64,000 nt of DNA from Gilvimarinus xylanilyticus (GCF_024195295.1 NZ_JAMFTH010000003.1:131501-195500), one strand, 5' to 3'. Shown: positions 42,231 through 52,500, counted from the stretch's first letter. Notes: a model not told the origin generated them from the letters alone. Made by a program: numbers and translations.

Positions 42231-44645
42231 TCAGCGCGCCGCAACCTCAACATATACCCCTTTTACGTTTTGCGTTTTAACTTGCACTACAATTGGGTGT
42301 TCGTCTTGCGGGGATACCTCAATGGCGGCATAACCGTTAGCGGCTTCGATAACACTGCTACGCCCTGGGGTACCAAACCCATCGACCAACGCGTCGTTAA
42401 ACCCCAGCGCTGAGAAGTAGATTCGATCTGAATAGGTCGTCAGACGACGGCCTTCTTTATCTTCGGCAGCCACTTCAACCAAAACATTGCCGTTATCAAG
42501 CTTACGTTGAGTGACATTCAATCGCTCAAATTTACCTGGCTCACCAATGTAATAAGTCACTTGAGTTTCGTCGCTGGCAGCCTTCTCGTCACCATTGCGA
42601 CCAATAACGTGCAATTGATTCTCACCTTCGCTAAAAGGAACCTGCCAAACCAACCCAGAGGCTGGGAATTGCCCTTGCTGGCGCATCTTTTCACCCAGAG
42701 ATTCATCGTTTAGGAACAACTCGGCGGTTTCGGTGTTACAGAAAACACTTACTTCACGACCTTCTTGCGGACCATAGCGATGTGTCCATGTATGAGACTC
42801 GATATAGCACAGAGGCTCTGGCGCCCAATAGCTGGCATAGACGTAGTAAGAGTCTTTGGGTTTACCTGCGCGATCGAACAGGCCCTTTTGATTCACATAC
42901 GGAATTGGGTTCTCTGGGCGCAGCGGGGTACCAAAGTCCCGAATCGCCCATTGTGCGGTTCCCGTTAACCCCGGCAATGATTCGCTCACCATCAGATGCC
43001 AATCGAAAAGATCGACCATATAGTTCTCATTCCAGTCCGAAGACTTGGCAACGCTCTTCACAACTGTTTGATTCACGGCTTCCTCAACGGATACCTGAGC
43101 ACCTCGTATCCCCTTCGAATCGATCGGATTCTCGGTATGGCGGCCTACGTGGCTGGAACCGCCGTACTCCATATGAATCATATTGGGGTATTTTTTCTGC
43201 GCCTCTACCAAAGCTTCTTCGTATTGACCATAGGCACCGCCATACCAGCCCGCCCAAATAGAAGGCGAGAAAGAATCAACGATATCTGAGCCCGGGTAAT
43301 ATTTACGAATACTGGTTAGGCGTGAGCTATCCTTCGCTTTAACAATATCGTTTAGCTTTTTCAGATAAGGGACCAAGATCTCATCACGACCACCACCGGG
43401 GAAATCTTCTTCCCAGTAAATTTCGTTGCCGAGTGACCAAAAGGCAATACTGGCGTGGTTAAAGTTCTGTGCCAGCTGCTCGTGCAGTAATTGTTCGGTA
43501 TTTTTCTCCCACTGTTCGCCACCTTTACCACCGCGACACCAGGGTAGCTCGTCCCACACAATCAGTCCGATTTCATTGGCGGCCTTGTAAACCTCTGGAT
43601 CTTGCGGATAGTGTCCCAGACGGACCAGGTTTGCCCCCATATCCTTGATCAATTGCATATCATTGCGGTGCTGTTCATTACTCATGGCCGCGCCAACACC
43701 GGCAATTTCTTCATGTCTGTGTGTTCCGCGAAGCAAGATCCGCTCGCCGTTCACAAAGAAACCTTCTCCTGGAGCCTGCTCGAACCATCGATAACCGAAC
43801 GAAGACTCTGCCACATCCAACGAACGGTCACGCTTGCGCTCCACGAGCTCAACCTTAATCGTGTAAAGGTTAGGCTCTTTAGGAGACCACAGTTTTACAT
43901 CGTCAACGTTGTTCAGAGTTAGGGTTTCTTGCGACTGACCTTTATCAACCTCCACATCCCGTTCGGTGGTAGCAATCAAATCGCCATCCGGACCAACAAG
44001 GCTTGCTTTTAAGCGGGCCTTAACTTTCTTATTGCTATCAAGGAACACCGTCAGGTCAGTGGTGTAGTCTTGGTCTTTCACATTGTCGGCGCGCGCTTCA
44101 AATCGATCGATTAACGCGTCGTTTTTGCTGACTAACCATACATCACGCGTAATGCCACCGTGAATAAAGAAGTCCGACTTTTGCGATGGTATAAGATGCG
44201 GGTTATAGGCGTTAGAAACACGCACCAGAAGCTTATTCTTTCCGCGGGTTTTAATCGCATCGGTTAACTCAATGTTAAAGCCAATATAACCCCCAACATG
44301 GGAACCTACATGCTTACCATTGAGGTAAACATCCGTTTCCATGTTAGAGCCTTCAAAATGCAAAAAGTGGCGATCGGCTTTATTCGCTTTAAACGATTTT
44401 TTATACCAGCTAACGCCGCGACGATAACCGGGGACCTGATCGACGGTATCTTTGGCGTTCCAGGTGTGAGGCAAGGTAATGGCTTGCCAGTGGTCGGCGC
44501 TATCGCTCGGTTTGTCGATACCGGTTTCGGAGTACTGCCACTCGCTGTTAAACAGTACTTTAGAGGTTTTGGCATGTGCTGTCTGGCCCGCCAGGAACAG
44601 ACTAAGAACCATCGCCACCAAGGAGAATAGCTTTATCTTTTTCAT
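42231..44645 (-). CDS. GH2-family glycoside hydrolase (beta-galactosidase/beta-glucuronidase type)
   Basis: The start at ATG 44645 gives a signal peptide (MKKIKLFSLVAMVLSLFLAG); a GTG nine bases upstream is possible. The 804-residue protein has the GH2 order: sugar-binding jelly roll (NMETDVYLNGKHVG), an immunoglobulin-like domain and the TIM barrel. Proton donor Glu408 (FWSLGNEIYWE) and nucleophile Glu493 (HMEYGG) are visible. Extra C-terminal domains follow. In a locus of glucuronate catabolism a beta-glucuronidase is most plausible, but GH2 also includes galactosidases. It is the last gene of a GH105-kduD-GH2 operon, 45 bases after kduD. Confidence 0.88.
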   Translation of the reverse strand: MKKIKLFSLVAMVLSLFLAGQTAHAKTSKVLFNSEWQYSETGIDKPSDSADHWQAITLPHTWNAKDTVDQVPGYRRGVSWYKKSFKANKADRHFLHFEGSNMETDVYLNGKHVGSHVGGYIGFNIELTDAIKTRGKNKLLVRVSNAYNPHLIPSQKSDFFIHGGITRDVWLVSKNDALIDRFEARADNVKDQDYTTDLTVFLDSNKKVKARLKASLVGPDGDLIATTERDVEVDKGQSQETLTLNNVDDVKLWSPKEPNLYTIKVELVERKRDRSLDVAESSFGYRWFEQAPGEGFFVNGERILLRGTHRHEEIAGVGAAMSNEQHRNDMQLIKDMGANLVRLGHYPQDPEVYKAANEIGLIVWDELPWCRGGKGGEQWEKNTEQLLHEQLAQNFNHASIAFWSLGNEIYWEEDFPGGGRDEILVPYLKKLNDIVKAKDSSRLTSIRKYYPGSDIVDSFSPSIWAGWYGGAYGQYEEALVEAQKKYPNMIHMEYGGSSHVGRHTENPIDSKGIRGAQVSVEEAVNQTVVKSVAKSSDWNENYMVDLFDWHLMVSESLPGLTGTAQWAIRDFGTPLRPENPIPYVNQKGLFDRAGKPKDSYYVYASYWAPEPLCYIESHTWTHRYGPQEGREVSVFCNTETAELFLNDESLGEKMRQQGQFPASGLVWQVPFSEGENQLHVIGRNGDEKAASDETQVTYYIGEPGKFERLNVTQRKLDNGNVLVEVAAEDKEGRRLTTYSDRIYFSALGFNDALVDGFGTPGRSSVIEAANGYAAIEVSPQDEHPIVVQVKTQNVKGVYVEVAAR

Positions 44646-44689
44646 AGTAAACACACAATGTTAGTTAATATTTAAACGCAGAATGACGC

Positions 44690-45466
44690 TTACCGCGCCA
44701 TCCAACCGCCGTCGACCAAAAGCACGTGACCATTCACATAATCAGATGCCTTACTGCTCAGGTAGATGGCGGTTCCAGCTAAATCATCGGGCATACCCCA
44801 GCGCGCTGTGGGAATGCGAGCACTGATACTCGCCGAGCGCTCCGAATCTTTGCGTAGATTCTCGGTGTTGTCGGTTTCGAAATAACCGGGGGCAATGGCA
44901 TTCACCTGAACATTATCTTTGGCCCATTCGTTCGCCAAAGCTTTGGTCAACTGCGCCACCCCTCCTTTACTTGCCGCGTACGCAGGTACGGTGATGCCGC
45001 CGGAGAAGCTCAATAATGAGGCGATATTGATGATTTTTCCCGACCCGTTTTTAAGCATGGAACGACCCACTTCGCGACACATACGAAACACACCGTTGAG
45101 GTTAGTTTCAATGACGTCATCCCAATCTTCATCGGAAAATTCGTGCGCCGGATCTCGATGAATAGTACCCGCGTTATTAATGAGAATATCAATGCGACCA
45201 AACTCTTCCAGCACCTGCGCCACAGTCGAGCGGATCGAGTCCGCCGAACGCTGGTCGCAACCCAGCGCGCGAATATCCAACTTGTGCTCTTTGAACAGAT
45301 CGCAGGTTTTTTGCAAACTTTCGGGGCGAGAGCCCAAAGCTACTACCTTGGCACCGGCCTGCGCCAGCGCCAGTGCCATCGCCTGACCCAAACCGCGGCT
45401 CGCGCCGCTAACAAGCGCGACTTTTCCTTCAACGGAAAATAACTTTGAAATGATTGAATCCGTCAT
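44690..45466 (-). CDS. kduD: 2-dehydro-3-deoxy-D-gluconate 5-dehydrogenase KduD
   Basis: KduD reduces 2,5-diketo-3-deoxygluconate, the product of KduI, to KDG. The 258-residue protein is a classical short-chain dehydrogenase. It has the GASRGLGQAM cofactor motif (about 20-29), NNAGT (about 96-100), the catalytic Ser/Tyr-x3-Lys in NIASLLSFSGG and YAASKG, and IAPGYFETDNTENLR. The last word is typical of KduD. It lies between the GH105 and GH2 genes, 9 bases after the GH105 stop, and complements KduI encoded at 48110. Confidence 0.9.
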   Translation of the reverse strand: MTDSIISKLFSVEGKVALVSGASRGLGQAMALALAQAGAKVVALGSRPESLQKTCDLFKEHKLDIRALGCDQRSADSIRSTVAQVLEEFGRIDILINNAGTIHRDPAHEFSDEDWDDVIETNLNGVFRMCREVGRSMLKNGSGKIINIASLLSFSGGITVPAYAASKGGVAQLTKALANEWAKDNVQVNAIAPGYFETDNTENLRKDSERSASISARIPTARWGMPDDLAGTAIYLSSKASDYVNGHVLLVDGGWMAR

Positions 45467-45475
45467 ACTGCCCTC

Positions 45476-46726
45476 TTATTTCTCAAGCAACTGGTAGACT
45501 TCGGCGGCGGCCAAAAGCAAAGCCCCTGTGCCGTATAGCTGAGTATCTTCAGCTGTGGCACTCTCGGGTGCGTACCCCACTTGCTGTACAAAACCAAGTT
45601 TGCCGTTGGGCTGGACGGTACTAACGAGCGATTTCCAGCCTTTTTCAACCGCCGGGAGGTACTCGTCCGCAGGAAGCACACCGCTATTAATACCCCACGC
45701 GAGAGAAAACACGATAAGTCCGGTAGCGCTGGATTCGGCGTTTTGTGCTTCACTCTCTTCGAGTAATGAAGCTGGCCAGCTGCCGTCCGCCTTTTGAGCC
45801 CGCAGCAAAGCAGCACTCACATCTTTAAACAGCTCTACGTATTCTTCGCGATCTTCAAAGTCCTGCGGAATATGAGGTAACGTACGGGCTATGCCTGCCA
45901 ATACCCAACCGTTGCCACGTCCCCAGTAAATTGGCTTGCCGTTTTCTGCCTTACGGGTGAAATAACGACTGTCGCGTAAGAATAGGTGATCTTCATCGCT
46001 GTAGAGATAATCAGTCGTAACCCAAAATTCGCGATTCATAAACTCTAGGTAATCGTTATTACCCGTAATTTCCGCTAACTGAGCCCACACCGGCGGTGCC
46101 ATAAAAATTGCGTCAGCCCAGCACCAGCGTACCGTGCACCAGGGGTCGACATATTTGCGGTTAGCACCATAAATGATCTCCTTTTCAGGGTGCTCAAATT
46201 CCAGGCTGCGATCGCTTTGATTTTCCAGTACCCAGTCAAACACCGCCTCGACATTCTCTTTCATCACAGGCTCTTGGTAGGTTTCGTACAAATCAAGGTA
46301 CACCTGCCCAATAGCGTGATCATCCGCGTGATAACGGCGCGGCCCTAAACGCCAAAGATTCACGGCCGCGATGTTGCGCACCGCCTGCTCATAAGCTGGC
46401 TGATCCGATACCCGCCCCCAATCCAGCAAGCCCGAGTGCAAGGGGGCATACATCCAGCCCTGCGGCAAGCCGCTGGCCCGACCTTCCAGGCGCATTTTGT
46501 TGGAGCGGATGTCGTATTGATCCAATTGCCAGTCGGCCACCTGATTGGCCACTTGACTTACAGAGTCCCGAGTGAAGTCGGCGCTAAGAGAGGTTTCCGC
46601 GGTGCCCGGTTTTTCATATTTCACCAGTTCAGGCCAATCCAGCCCCTGGCTTTGATCTATCTCAGCGGTAGCGCAGCCGCAGGCGATAACTCCTGCGAAT
46701 AACGCAGACAAGGGTTTCAGAAACAT
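45476..46726 (-). CDS. GH105 unsaturated uronyl hydrolase, lipoprotein
   Basis: The start ATG 46726 has GGAG ten bases upstream; an upstream in-frame start has none. The 416-residue protein has a lipobox (VIAC, Cys16), so it is anchored in the outer or inner membrane facing the periplasm. The (alpha/alpha)6 barrel has the GH105/YteR words YHADDHAIGQVYLDLYE (catalytic Asp), CTVRWCWADAIFMAPPVWAQL and YWGRGNGWVLAG. These enzymes remove the terminal 4,5-unsaturated uronic acid left by lyases, yielding the substrate of KduI. First gene of the operon with kduD and GH2; divergent from the DUF4861 gene across the operator at 46809-46819. Confidence 0.9.
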   Translation of the reverse strand: MFLKPLSALFAGVIACGCATAEIDQSQGLDWPELVKYEKPGTAETSLSADFTRDSVSQVANQVADWQLDQYDIRSNKMRLEGRASGLPQGWMYAPLHSGLLDWGRVSDQPAYEQAVRNIAAVNLWRLGPRRYHADDHAIGQVYLDLYETYQEPVMKENVEAVFDWVLENQSDRSLEFEHPEKEIIYGANRKYVDPWCTVRWCWADAIFMAPPVWAQLAEITGNNDYLEFMNREFWVTTDYLYSDEDHLFLRDSRYFTRKAENGKPIYWGRGNGWVLAGIARTLPHIPQDFEDREEYVELFKDVSAALLRAQKADGSWPASLLEESEAQNAESSATGLIVFSLAWGINSGVLPADEYLPAVEKGWKSLVSTVQPNGKLGFVQQVGYAPESATAEDTQLYGTGALLLAAAEVYQLLEK

Positions 46727-46808
46727 AAGAATCTCCAAATCATTATTGTAAGTAAGCAAAACCAGCTACTAATCAGCCGTATGCTTTAAAGATTGCCAAC
46801 TGGTAATG

Positions 46809-46819
46809 TGGTAATACCA
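46809..46819. promoter_or_regulatory. Operator TGGTAATACCA between GH105 and DUF4861 genes
   Basis: Perfect inverted element in the divergent promoter region, flanked by additional half sites (TGGTAATG at 46801-46808, TGGTAATT at 46851). Confidence 0.7.
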
Positions 46820-46889
46820 ATGATGTTATAGTATATTTCCTGGTAATTAAAGTCCAAGTTTTAACAAAAAATTACCGGAGACCACGCGA

Positions 46890-48098
46890 ATGCTAAGACT
46901 CACTATAGCCTCCATCGCGGCGGGCATAGCCCTTTCTGGCGCACCCTGCCTCGCTACACCAGCCACCGAAACCGTCTCATACTACTCGGTCACCAACCCC
47001 TTGTCGCAACCGCGCGAAGAAGTGGTCAGCATCCAATTAAATGGCCTCGCTCACGGAAAAGACCAGGTGGTCATAGTTAATGGCAGAGAAGCCCCCAGCC
47101 AAACAGCAGGAATCGAACTTCTCACCCAGGTAAACCTAGCACCAAACAGTGAACAAACGATTGCCGTGCACCATTTAAACGATGGCTCACTGCAAGTGGA
47201 CTATCCACCGCAAACGTATGCCGAATTGGCGGTACGAGTCGGTGGCGAGGCAGATAAAGAGGGCAATTACAGCGGTGGCAACTACCACAATGCCACCTTC
47301 ATGCAACTCCCACCCACCCACACTATCGGCAATAAGCTGTTTAAATACGAAGGTTTTGGCTGGGAGTCTAAGCAAGTCGCTTATCGTTATTACTTTGATC
47401 ACCGCGGCGCCATCGATATATTTGGTAAGACTCAAAACGGGCTTTCTCTGGCTGAGACCGGTCTCGACGGCGGCGATTATCACAGCATGGCCGATTGGGG
47501 TATGGACATATTAAAAGTAGGCCCCTCACTGGGGTTGGGCGCTGTAGGGGCCTGGCTCGATAACCGTTTGATTAAACCCGAGCAGGTAACCGACATGTCG
47601 GTAGCAATAGCAAACGGTCCACTGGAATCGAGCGCGACGGTGACTCATACAGGCTGGCGCCCCGAGTCGAAAACACTGGAACTAACGACCCGGTACAGCA
47701 TCCGCGCCAACTCCTACCTGACCCGCGTAGACGCCCAAGTCGACGAATTACAGCAACTCGCCACCGGCATTGTTGACCATGATGTGCAAGTACTTACTTA
47801 CACACCCAAGGATAGTAAATGGGGGTATCTAGCGAGCTACGGCAAGCAAAGCCTTAATGATGACAACCTGGGCATGGCAATCTTTTTTCCCATGAGCCAG
47901 TTTGACGCCCTGCAAAAAGATGAGAACAACCAACTTGTGATTCTGAACAATCAGACCGAGGGTGTTCACTATTATTTCGGCGCATTTTGGTCGACACACC
48001 CTCAAGGTCCAAAGTCAGTTGAACAATTTAAAGCACAGCTCGCGAACGAGATCTCTAAACTGAACAACCCTATTCGCCTACAACCCACCAACCCTTAA
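46890..48098 (+). CDS. DUF4861-family secreted protein
   Basis: The 402-residue product has GGAG nine bases before the ATG and a signal peptide (cleavage about residue 22, PCLA). It has the DUF4861 pattern of a beta-sandwich: NPLSQPREEVVSI, YEGFGWESKQVAYRYYFDHRGAIDIFGK, DGGDYHSMADWGMDILKVG and GVHYYFGAFWS. Family members are found near GH105/GH88 and polysaccharide lyases and are thought to act on uronic-acid oligosaccharides, but no activity is firmly known to me. It is cotranscribed with kduI (12 bases apart), divergent from GH105-kduD-GH2 under the same operator. Confidence 0.85.
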   Translation: MLRLTIASIAAGIALSGAPCLATPATETVSYYSVTNPLSQPREEVVSIQLNGLAHGKDQVVIVNGREAPSQTAGIELLTQVNLAPNSEQTIAVHHLNDGSLQVDYPPQTYAELAVRVGGEADKEGNYSGGNYHNATFMQLPPTHTIGNKLFKYEGFGWESKQVAYRYYFDHRGAIDIFGKTQNGLSLAETGLDGGDYHSMADWGMDILKVGPSLGLGAVGAWLDNRLIKPEQVTDMSVAIANGPLESSATVTHTGWRPESKTLELTTRYSIRANSYLTRVDAQVDELQQLATGIVDHDVQVLTYTPKDSKWGYLASYGKQSLNDDNLGMAIFFPMSQFDALQKDENNQLVILNNQTEGVHYYFGAFWSTHPQGPKSVEQFKAQLANEISKLNNPIRLQPTNP

Positions 48099-48109
48099 AA
48101 AGGTGAACC

Positions 48110-48940
48110 ATGAAATTACGCTACACTGCGGACATTAACAGCTACAAACGCATGACCAATGCCGAGCTTAAGGAAGCATTTGTCGTCGATGACTTATTCA
48201 CTCCAGGCGAAACCGTGCTTACTTATACCGACGTGGATCGTGCGATCGTCGGCAGCATCGTGCCGCAACAAAAACCCCTGGAACTACCTCAATCCAAAGA
48301 GCTGGGCTCGGACTATTTTTGTGAACGCCGCGAAATAGGCGTTATCAATATAGGCGGCGACGGCGTGATTGAGGTGGACGGCGAGCGCTTTGCCATGACC
48401 TACAAAGACTCTCTGTACATTGCCCGCGAGAGCCGAGATATTCAATTTACCAGCAATGATCCCAAGCAACCGGCCCAATACTATCTGGTCAGCTACCCGG
48501 CTCATCGCACCACTAAAACCACCCACGTAAGCAAACCCAACGCCAAACATATTGAGCTGGGTAGCGCGGTAGAGTCCAATGAGCGCACCATCAACCAATC
48601 CATACGCCCGGGTATTGTCGATAGTTGCCAGCTAGTCATGGGTTTTACCGAGCTGGAAGAAGGCAGTGTTTGGAATACCAAACCGCCGCATACCCATCGT
48701 CGGCGCAGTGAAATCTACATGTATTTTGAGTACAACGACGACAACCGCGTTTTTCACTTTATGGGCGAACCCAGTGAAACCCGCAGCCTAGTATTGGCAG
48801 CGGGTACCGCCGTAATTTCGCCCGCTTGGTCCATCCACAGTGGTGCTGGCACCAGCAACTACACATTTATATGGGCAATGGGCGGCGAAAACCAAACTTT
48901 TGACGACATGGATCATATTCCCATCAGCGAGATTTCTTAG
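48110..48940 (+). CDS. kduI: 5-dehydro-4-deoxy-D-glucuronate isomerase KduI
   Basis: KduI converts the open form of unsaturated uronates (5-keto-4-deoxyuronate) to 2,5-diketo-3-deoxygluconate for KduD. The 276-residue protein has the family N-terminus (LRYTADINSYKRMTNAELKE), the cupin core with metal ligands in PPHTHRRRSEIYMYF (two His and Glu) and the late His in PAWSIHSGAGTSNYTFIWAM. Length matches. A good site (AAAGGTGAACC) precedes the ATG. It is the second gene after DUF4861. No terminator is evident before the next promoter region. Confidence 0.95.
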   Translation: MKLRYTADINSYKRMTNAELKEAFVVDDLFTPGETVLTYTDVDRAIVGSIVPQQKPLELPQSKELGSDYFCERREIGVINIGGDGVIEVDGERFAMTYKDSLYIARESRDIQFTSNDPKQPAQYYLVSYPAHRTTKTTHVSKPNAKHIELGSAVESNERTINQSIRPGIVDSCQLVMGFTELEEGSVWNTKPPHTHRRRSEIYMYFEYNDDNRVFHFMGEPSETRSLVLAAGTAVISPAWSIHSGAGTSNYTFIWAMGGENQTFDDMDHIPISEIS

Positions 48941-48994
48941 TCGCTCCCAGTAAGGTCGGTGTTATGGAGCGCGCCCTTACAACAGTACAACCAC

Positions 48995-49012
48995 TGGCCT
49001 TACCACTTGACT
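48995..49012 (+). promoter_or_regulatory. Operator-like TGGCCTTACCA with -35 TTGACT upstream of receptor 2
   Basis: TGGCCTTACCA followed by CTTGACT; 17 bases later TACCTT is a possible -10. The arrangement matches 52501-52518. Confidence 0.55.
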
Positions 49013-49147
49013 ACATGTCCACATTGTTTTACCTTCCTAATACTCGCCATAACTGTGGAATCCGCATCTAAACAGCTAGATGCTCTACAAAACAGCAAGA
49101 TTGGCGGGCAAACGTGCTTCAAATAATAAATAAACGAAGGACTCACT

Positions 49148-52138
49148 ATGAAAAAGCGAACGTATCAGCCTCACTTAGAACTATTCAAGAAATCCGTGCT
49201 CGGCGCCTCAATCGCCCTCGCCGCTTCCGGTACGATGGCTCAAGCACAATCAGACTCCGCGAAATTAGAGGAAGTTGTCGTAACGGGTATCCGTGCATCA
49301 CTCGCAAGTGCCATTGATGCGAAACGTGAATCAACAAAGTTAGTTGAAGTCATCATCGCTGACGATATCGGTAAGCTGCCCGACCAAAACCTGGCGGAAG
49401 TAATGGAGAACATCACAGGTGTTCAAATTACCCGTACAGCGGGTGTGGGTACCGGTGTGCAAATTCGCGGCACCAATGCCAACCGTGTCGAGATCAATGG
49501 TGTCTCTACAGTGGGCTCAGGCAGTGGTCGTAGCGGCATTAACTTTGAAGATATTAACCCAGCGATTATTGCCGCAGTTGAAGTAACCAAATCGCCAGAC
49601 GCCAAAACAATTGAAGGTTCTGTAGGTGGTACTGTTAACCTAAAAACCATTCGCCCACTAGACCTAAGCGAAACTTTAGGCTTTGTCAGAGCCCAAGGCG
49701 AACACAGCAGCCTGAGCACAGAGGGCATCAAGCCTAGATTTGCGGGCGCTTACGGCGACAACTGGGAAACCAGTGCTGGCGATTTTGGCTTCGTTGTCAG
49801 CGGTAGCTACACAGAGCAAGAGGCTCTGTCATTCCGTCCACGCGTCGATCGTGACAACATCAATAACTTTTCAGGTAACAGTCCGTCAGAGTTTCTTGGC
49901 ATTCAGTTCATGGTGCAAGAGCAGGAAAACGATGACTATGAAACTGTTAACCTCGCATCTACTTTCGAGTGGGCACCTAGCGATGCATTAAAGTTCTCTT
50001 TTGATGCCATTATCAACAATCAAGAAAGAAGCCGCGACGCGTACAAAATTGAAGCCTCTGGTGTGAGTAACCTAAGGGCCATTAGTTATCCAGACAGCTT
50101 CGAAACGGTCGACTTTGGCGTTGGAGATGTCGGGAATAACGGCGTGGTTGATGCCGCCTTAACCGGCCGTCTTTCACCGGACCTTGCGTACGATGATGAC
50201 GACCCAAACATGCGCTTCACCAGCGAAACAAATTCACGTATTACCGATACTGAGCTGTTTAGACTTGCCGGCGAATGGCAAGGGGATAGGTTAAAAGCGA
50301 GTTTCGAGCTGGCACGGTCTAACTCGGATACCACTACGCCAAAACTCAACACCACTTTGAATTTCATCAACCCGAACTGCCCATTAAAGGGCGGCGTAGA
50401 TCCTAACGCCATTACAACCAGTACCGGTGCCGATAATTGCGTACCATATGTTTATGATTTGACTGGTGGATCGTTAGCATTTGGTATTGACTTTGAAAAC
50501 GAATATGCGCCAACTCCCGAGCAGTTAACCGATCCCAATAATGTGGTTCTTCGCGCGTTAGATGTAAGCCGTAACTCGCAAGACAACACTGACGACCAGT
50601 TCCGGTTAGATTTCACCTATGATCTAGATGTTCTCGGTGTCACCTCTGTAGACTTCGGCGTTCGTTACAACAAAGCCTCAGGCGAACAGATAACCATTAA
50701 CGATAAAATCGGTAACTTTAACAATCTAGTGGACACCCCAAGAGGGACGCTATTTGCAGATCTTCTTGTCGAAGGTCCTGACAATTACGGTGATGCAGAT
50801 GGGCGCGATTTGTTTATCAGTAACTTTCTGTTAATTGATCCAGACCGCTCTTTCTCTGATCCAGACGGCACGATTGAGACTCTTGAAGCTGCCTTCGCCG
50901 CCAATAGAGAACTCTATCCTGAGGGTACGGGTGCTACTTCTTTGAATCTACAAGAAGATTTAGATCCATATTACCAAATTGATGAAGAAACCTCAGCGCT
51001 TTACGCTCAAGCAAACTTTGAGTACGGAATTTTGACAGGTAATGTTGGTTTTCGGTACTTAGAAACTGATATTGACTCAACAGGGTATGCACCATCTATC
51101 GGTGGATCCGATCGTAGCTTAATCACTAATAGCAGTAATTACGATTTCCTATTACCTCGTTTGAACTTAAAAGTTCAACTCACGGATGACCTTCTGATCC
51201 GAGCAGGTTACGGTTCAGACATCAGACGTCCTGACTTTGATGATGTACGAATCGGCTATTCTTTTAGTCAAGCTGAGAACGCGGCCGTAAGTTTAGGAAA
51301 TCCTGGGGTGGAACCCGAAGAAGTCGATTCGTTTGACATTGCCGCCGAGTGGTATTTCGCACCGTCGGCGTTGCTGAGTGTCGGATACTTCCATAAAGAA
51401 CGTACCAATTTATTTGGCTCATATTATGAAGGTGCAGCGTTGTACCCAAGCGATACAACCACTGGTGGCCTGGAGCGCGATGCCACGCAACCCTGTGAAG
51501 ATGGCGGCATCTGGAACCCAGAAGTGATACCCAACACCTTTGGTGATCCAAACTCTCAGGGTTTGTGTGTTGACTTTACAAGACCTGAAAATGTTGAGGG
51601 AACCACCAAACAAAAAGGTATCGAACTACAATTCCAGTATGATCTTGCAGATTTTGAAGATTCTCTAGGCTGGGCCTCTGGTTTTGGTATTTTAGCTAAC
51701 TATACCTTCCAAGAGTTTAGCGGTGATACAGGTGAAGATACGACATCCGGCCGCGGCCTGGCCGTACTGGGTGAGGTTACTCTTCCACGGGGCTTATTAG
51801 ACTTCTCAGAAAATGCTTACAACATTACAGCTTACTATGAGAAGTATGGTCTATCAGCGAGAATGCGCTACACCTGGCGTGAAGCCTTCCGTTCATTAGA
51901 CTTTGCTGGTGGTGCTAGCGGCAGCAGTACCTTTAGCTTCCCTGTTTATAACCATGACAGAGGTCAGCTAAATGCCAGCATCAGCTATGCCGTTACCGAT
52001 CAGTTAAGTTTAGGGGTGGAAGCTGTTAACCTTACTGAAGAAGATATTACTCAAACCTGTGTGTCTGAATCTGGCCCCGTATGTTTCTCGGGTTATCCAG
52101 ATCGCAGAATTACATTTGGTGCGAGCTACCGCTTCTAA
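49148..52138 (+). CDS. TonB-dependent outer-membrane receptor 2
   Basis: GAAGGA precedes the ATG. The 996-residue protein has a signal peptide (ending GTMAQA), a TonB box region (LEEVVVTGIRASL) and a plug (LPDQNLAEVMENITGVQITR; IEGSVGGTVNLKTIRPLD). The barrel ends in an aromatic strand (FGASYRF). It belongs to the same oligosaccharide-importing TIGR01782-like class as receptor 1 but is only distantly similar. Position after KduI and before the PL14-like gene, and an operator-like element upstream, suggest it imports oligomers of the same uronan. A strong terminator follows. Confidence 0.92.
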   Translation: MKKRTYQPHLELFKKSVLGASIALAASGTMAQAQSDSAKLEEVVVTGIRASLASAIDAKRESTKLVEVIIADDIGKLPDQNLAEVMENITGVQITRTAGVGTGVQIRGTNANRVEINGVSTVGSGSGRSGINFEDINPAIIAAVEVTKSPDAKTIEGSVGGTVNLKTIRPLDLSETLGFVRAQGEHSSLSTEGIKPRFAGAYGDNWETSAGDFGFVVSGSYTEQEALSFRPRVDRDNINNFSGNSPSEFLGIQFMVQEQENDDYETVNLASTFEWAPSDALKFSFDAIINNQERSRDAYKIEASGVSNLRAISYPDSFETVDFGVGDVGNNGVVDAALTGRLSPDLAYDDDDPNMRFTSETNSRITDTELFRLAGEWQGDRLKASFELARSNSDTTTPKLNTTLNFINPNCPLKGGVDPNAITTSTGADNCVPYVYDLTGGSLAFGIDFENEYAPTPEQLTDPNNVVLRALDVSRNSQDNTDDQFRLDFTYDLDVLGVTSVDFGVRYNKASGEQITINDKIGNFNNLVDTPRGTLFADLLVEGPDNYGDADGRDLFISNFLLIDPDRSFSDPDGTIETLEAAFAANRELYPEGTGATSLNLQEDLDPYYQIDEETSALYAQANFEYGILTGNVGFRYLETDIDSTGYAPSIGGSDRSLITNSSNYDFLLPRLNLKVQLTDDLLIRAGYGSDIRRPDFDDVRIGYSFSQAENAAVSLGNPGVEPEEVDSFDIAAEWYFAPSALLSVGYFHKERTNLFGSYYEGAALYPSDTTTGGLERDATQPCEDGGIWNPEVIPNTFGDPNSQGLCVDFTRPENVEGTTKQKGIELQFQYDLADFEDSLGWASGFGILANYTFQEFSGDTGEDTTSGRGLAVLGEVTLPRGLLDFSENAYNITAYYEKYGLSARMRYTWREAFRSLDFAGGASGSSTFSFPVYNHDRGQLNASISYAVTDQLSLGVEAVNLTEEDITQTCVSESGPVCFSGYPDRRITFGASYRF

Positions 52139-52206
52139 GTTAAAATAGCTTAAGGGGAAAGTACTTTAAACTACCTCCCTTTCTGTCTTACAGCATAGCT
52201 GACATG

Positions 52207-52239
52207 AGACCAGCCTCATTCGAGGCTGGTCTTTTTGTT
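52207..52239 (+). terminator. Terminator after receptor 2
   Basis: AGACCAGCCTC ATTC GAGGCTGGTCT, an 11-bp perfect stem followed by TTTTG. Confidence 0.92.
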
Positions 52240-52500
52240 TAGGGACAGCGCAAGATTAAAAGATAGCGGTTTAACCCGCTTTTACCTGTGACGAGAACAT
52301 GCAACTTCTTAGTGGGCAATTGGGACGGCCCACGCCTGGGGAACGCAACAGCACCTTCTTGTTCACCTCAAAAGCCCTTAATACCGACGCCAGCCTACCT
52401 ACAAGTAGGTGATAAAAACTCGAGAACGTCGCCTTGACGCCCACTCAGACGTTTTGCGAACCATTTAGTCAACCCTACTTAATTAGCGCATCGCCACAAC
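52240..52500. other. Gene-free stretch between terminator and PL14 promoter
   Basis: No gene seen. Some short GC-rich inverted segments (AGCGG/CCCGCT near 52265-52280) but no clear element. Confidence 0.5.
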
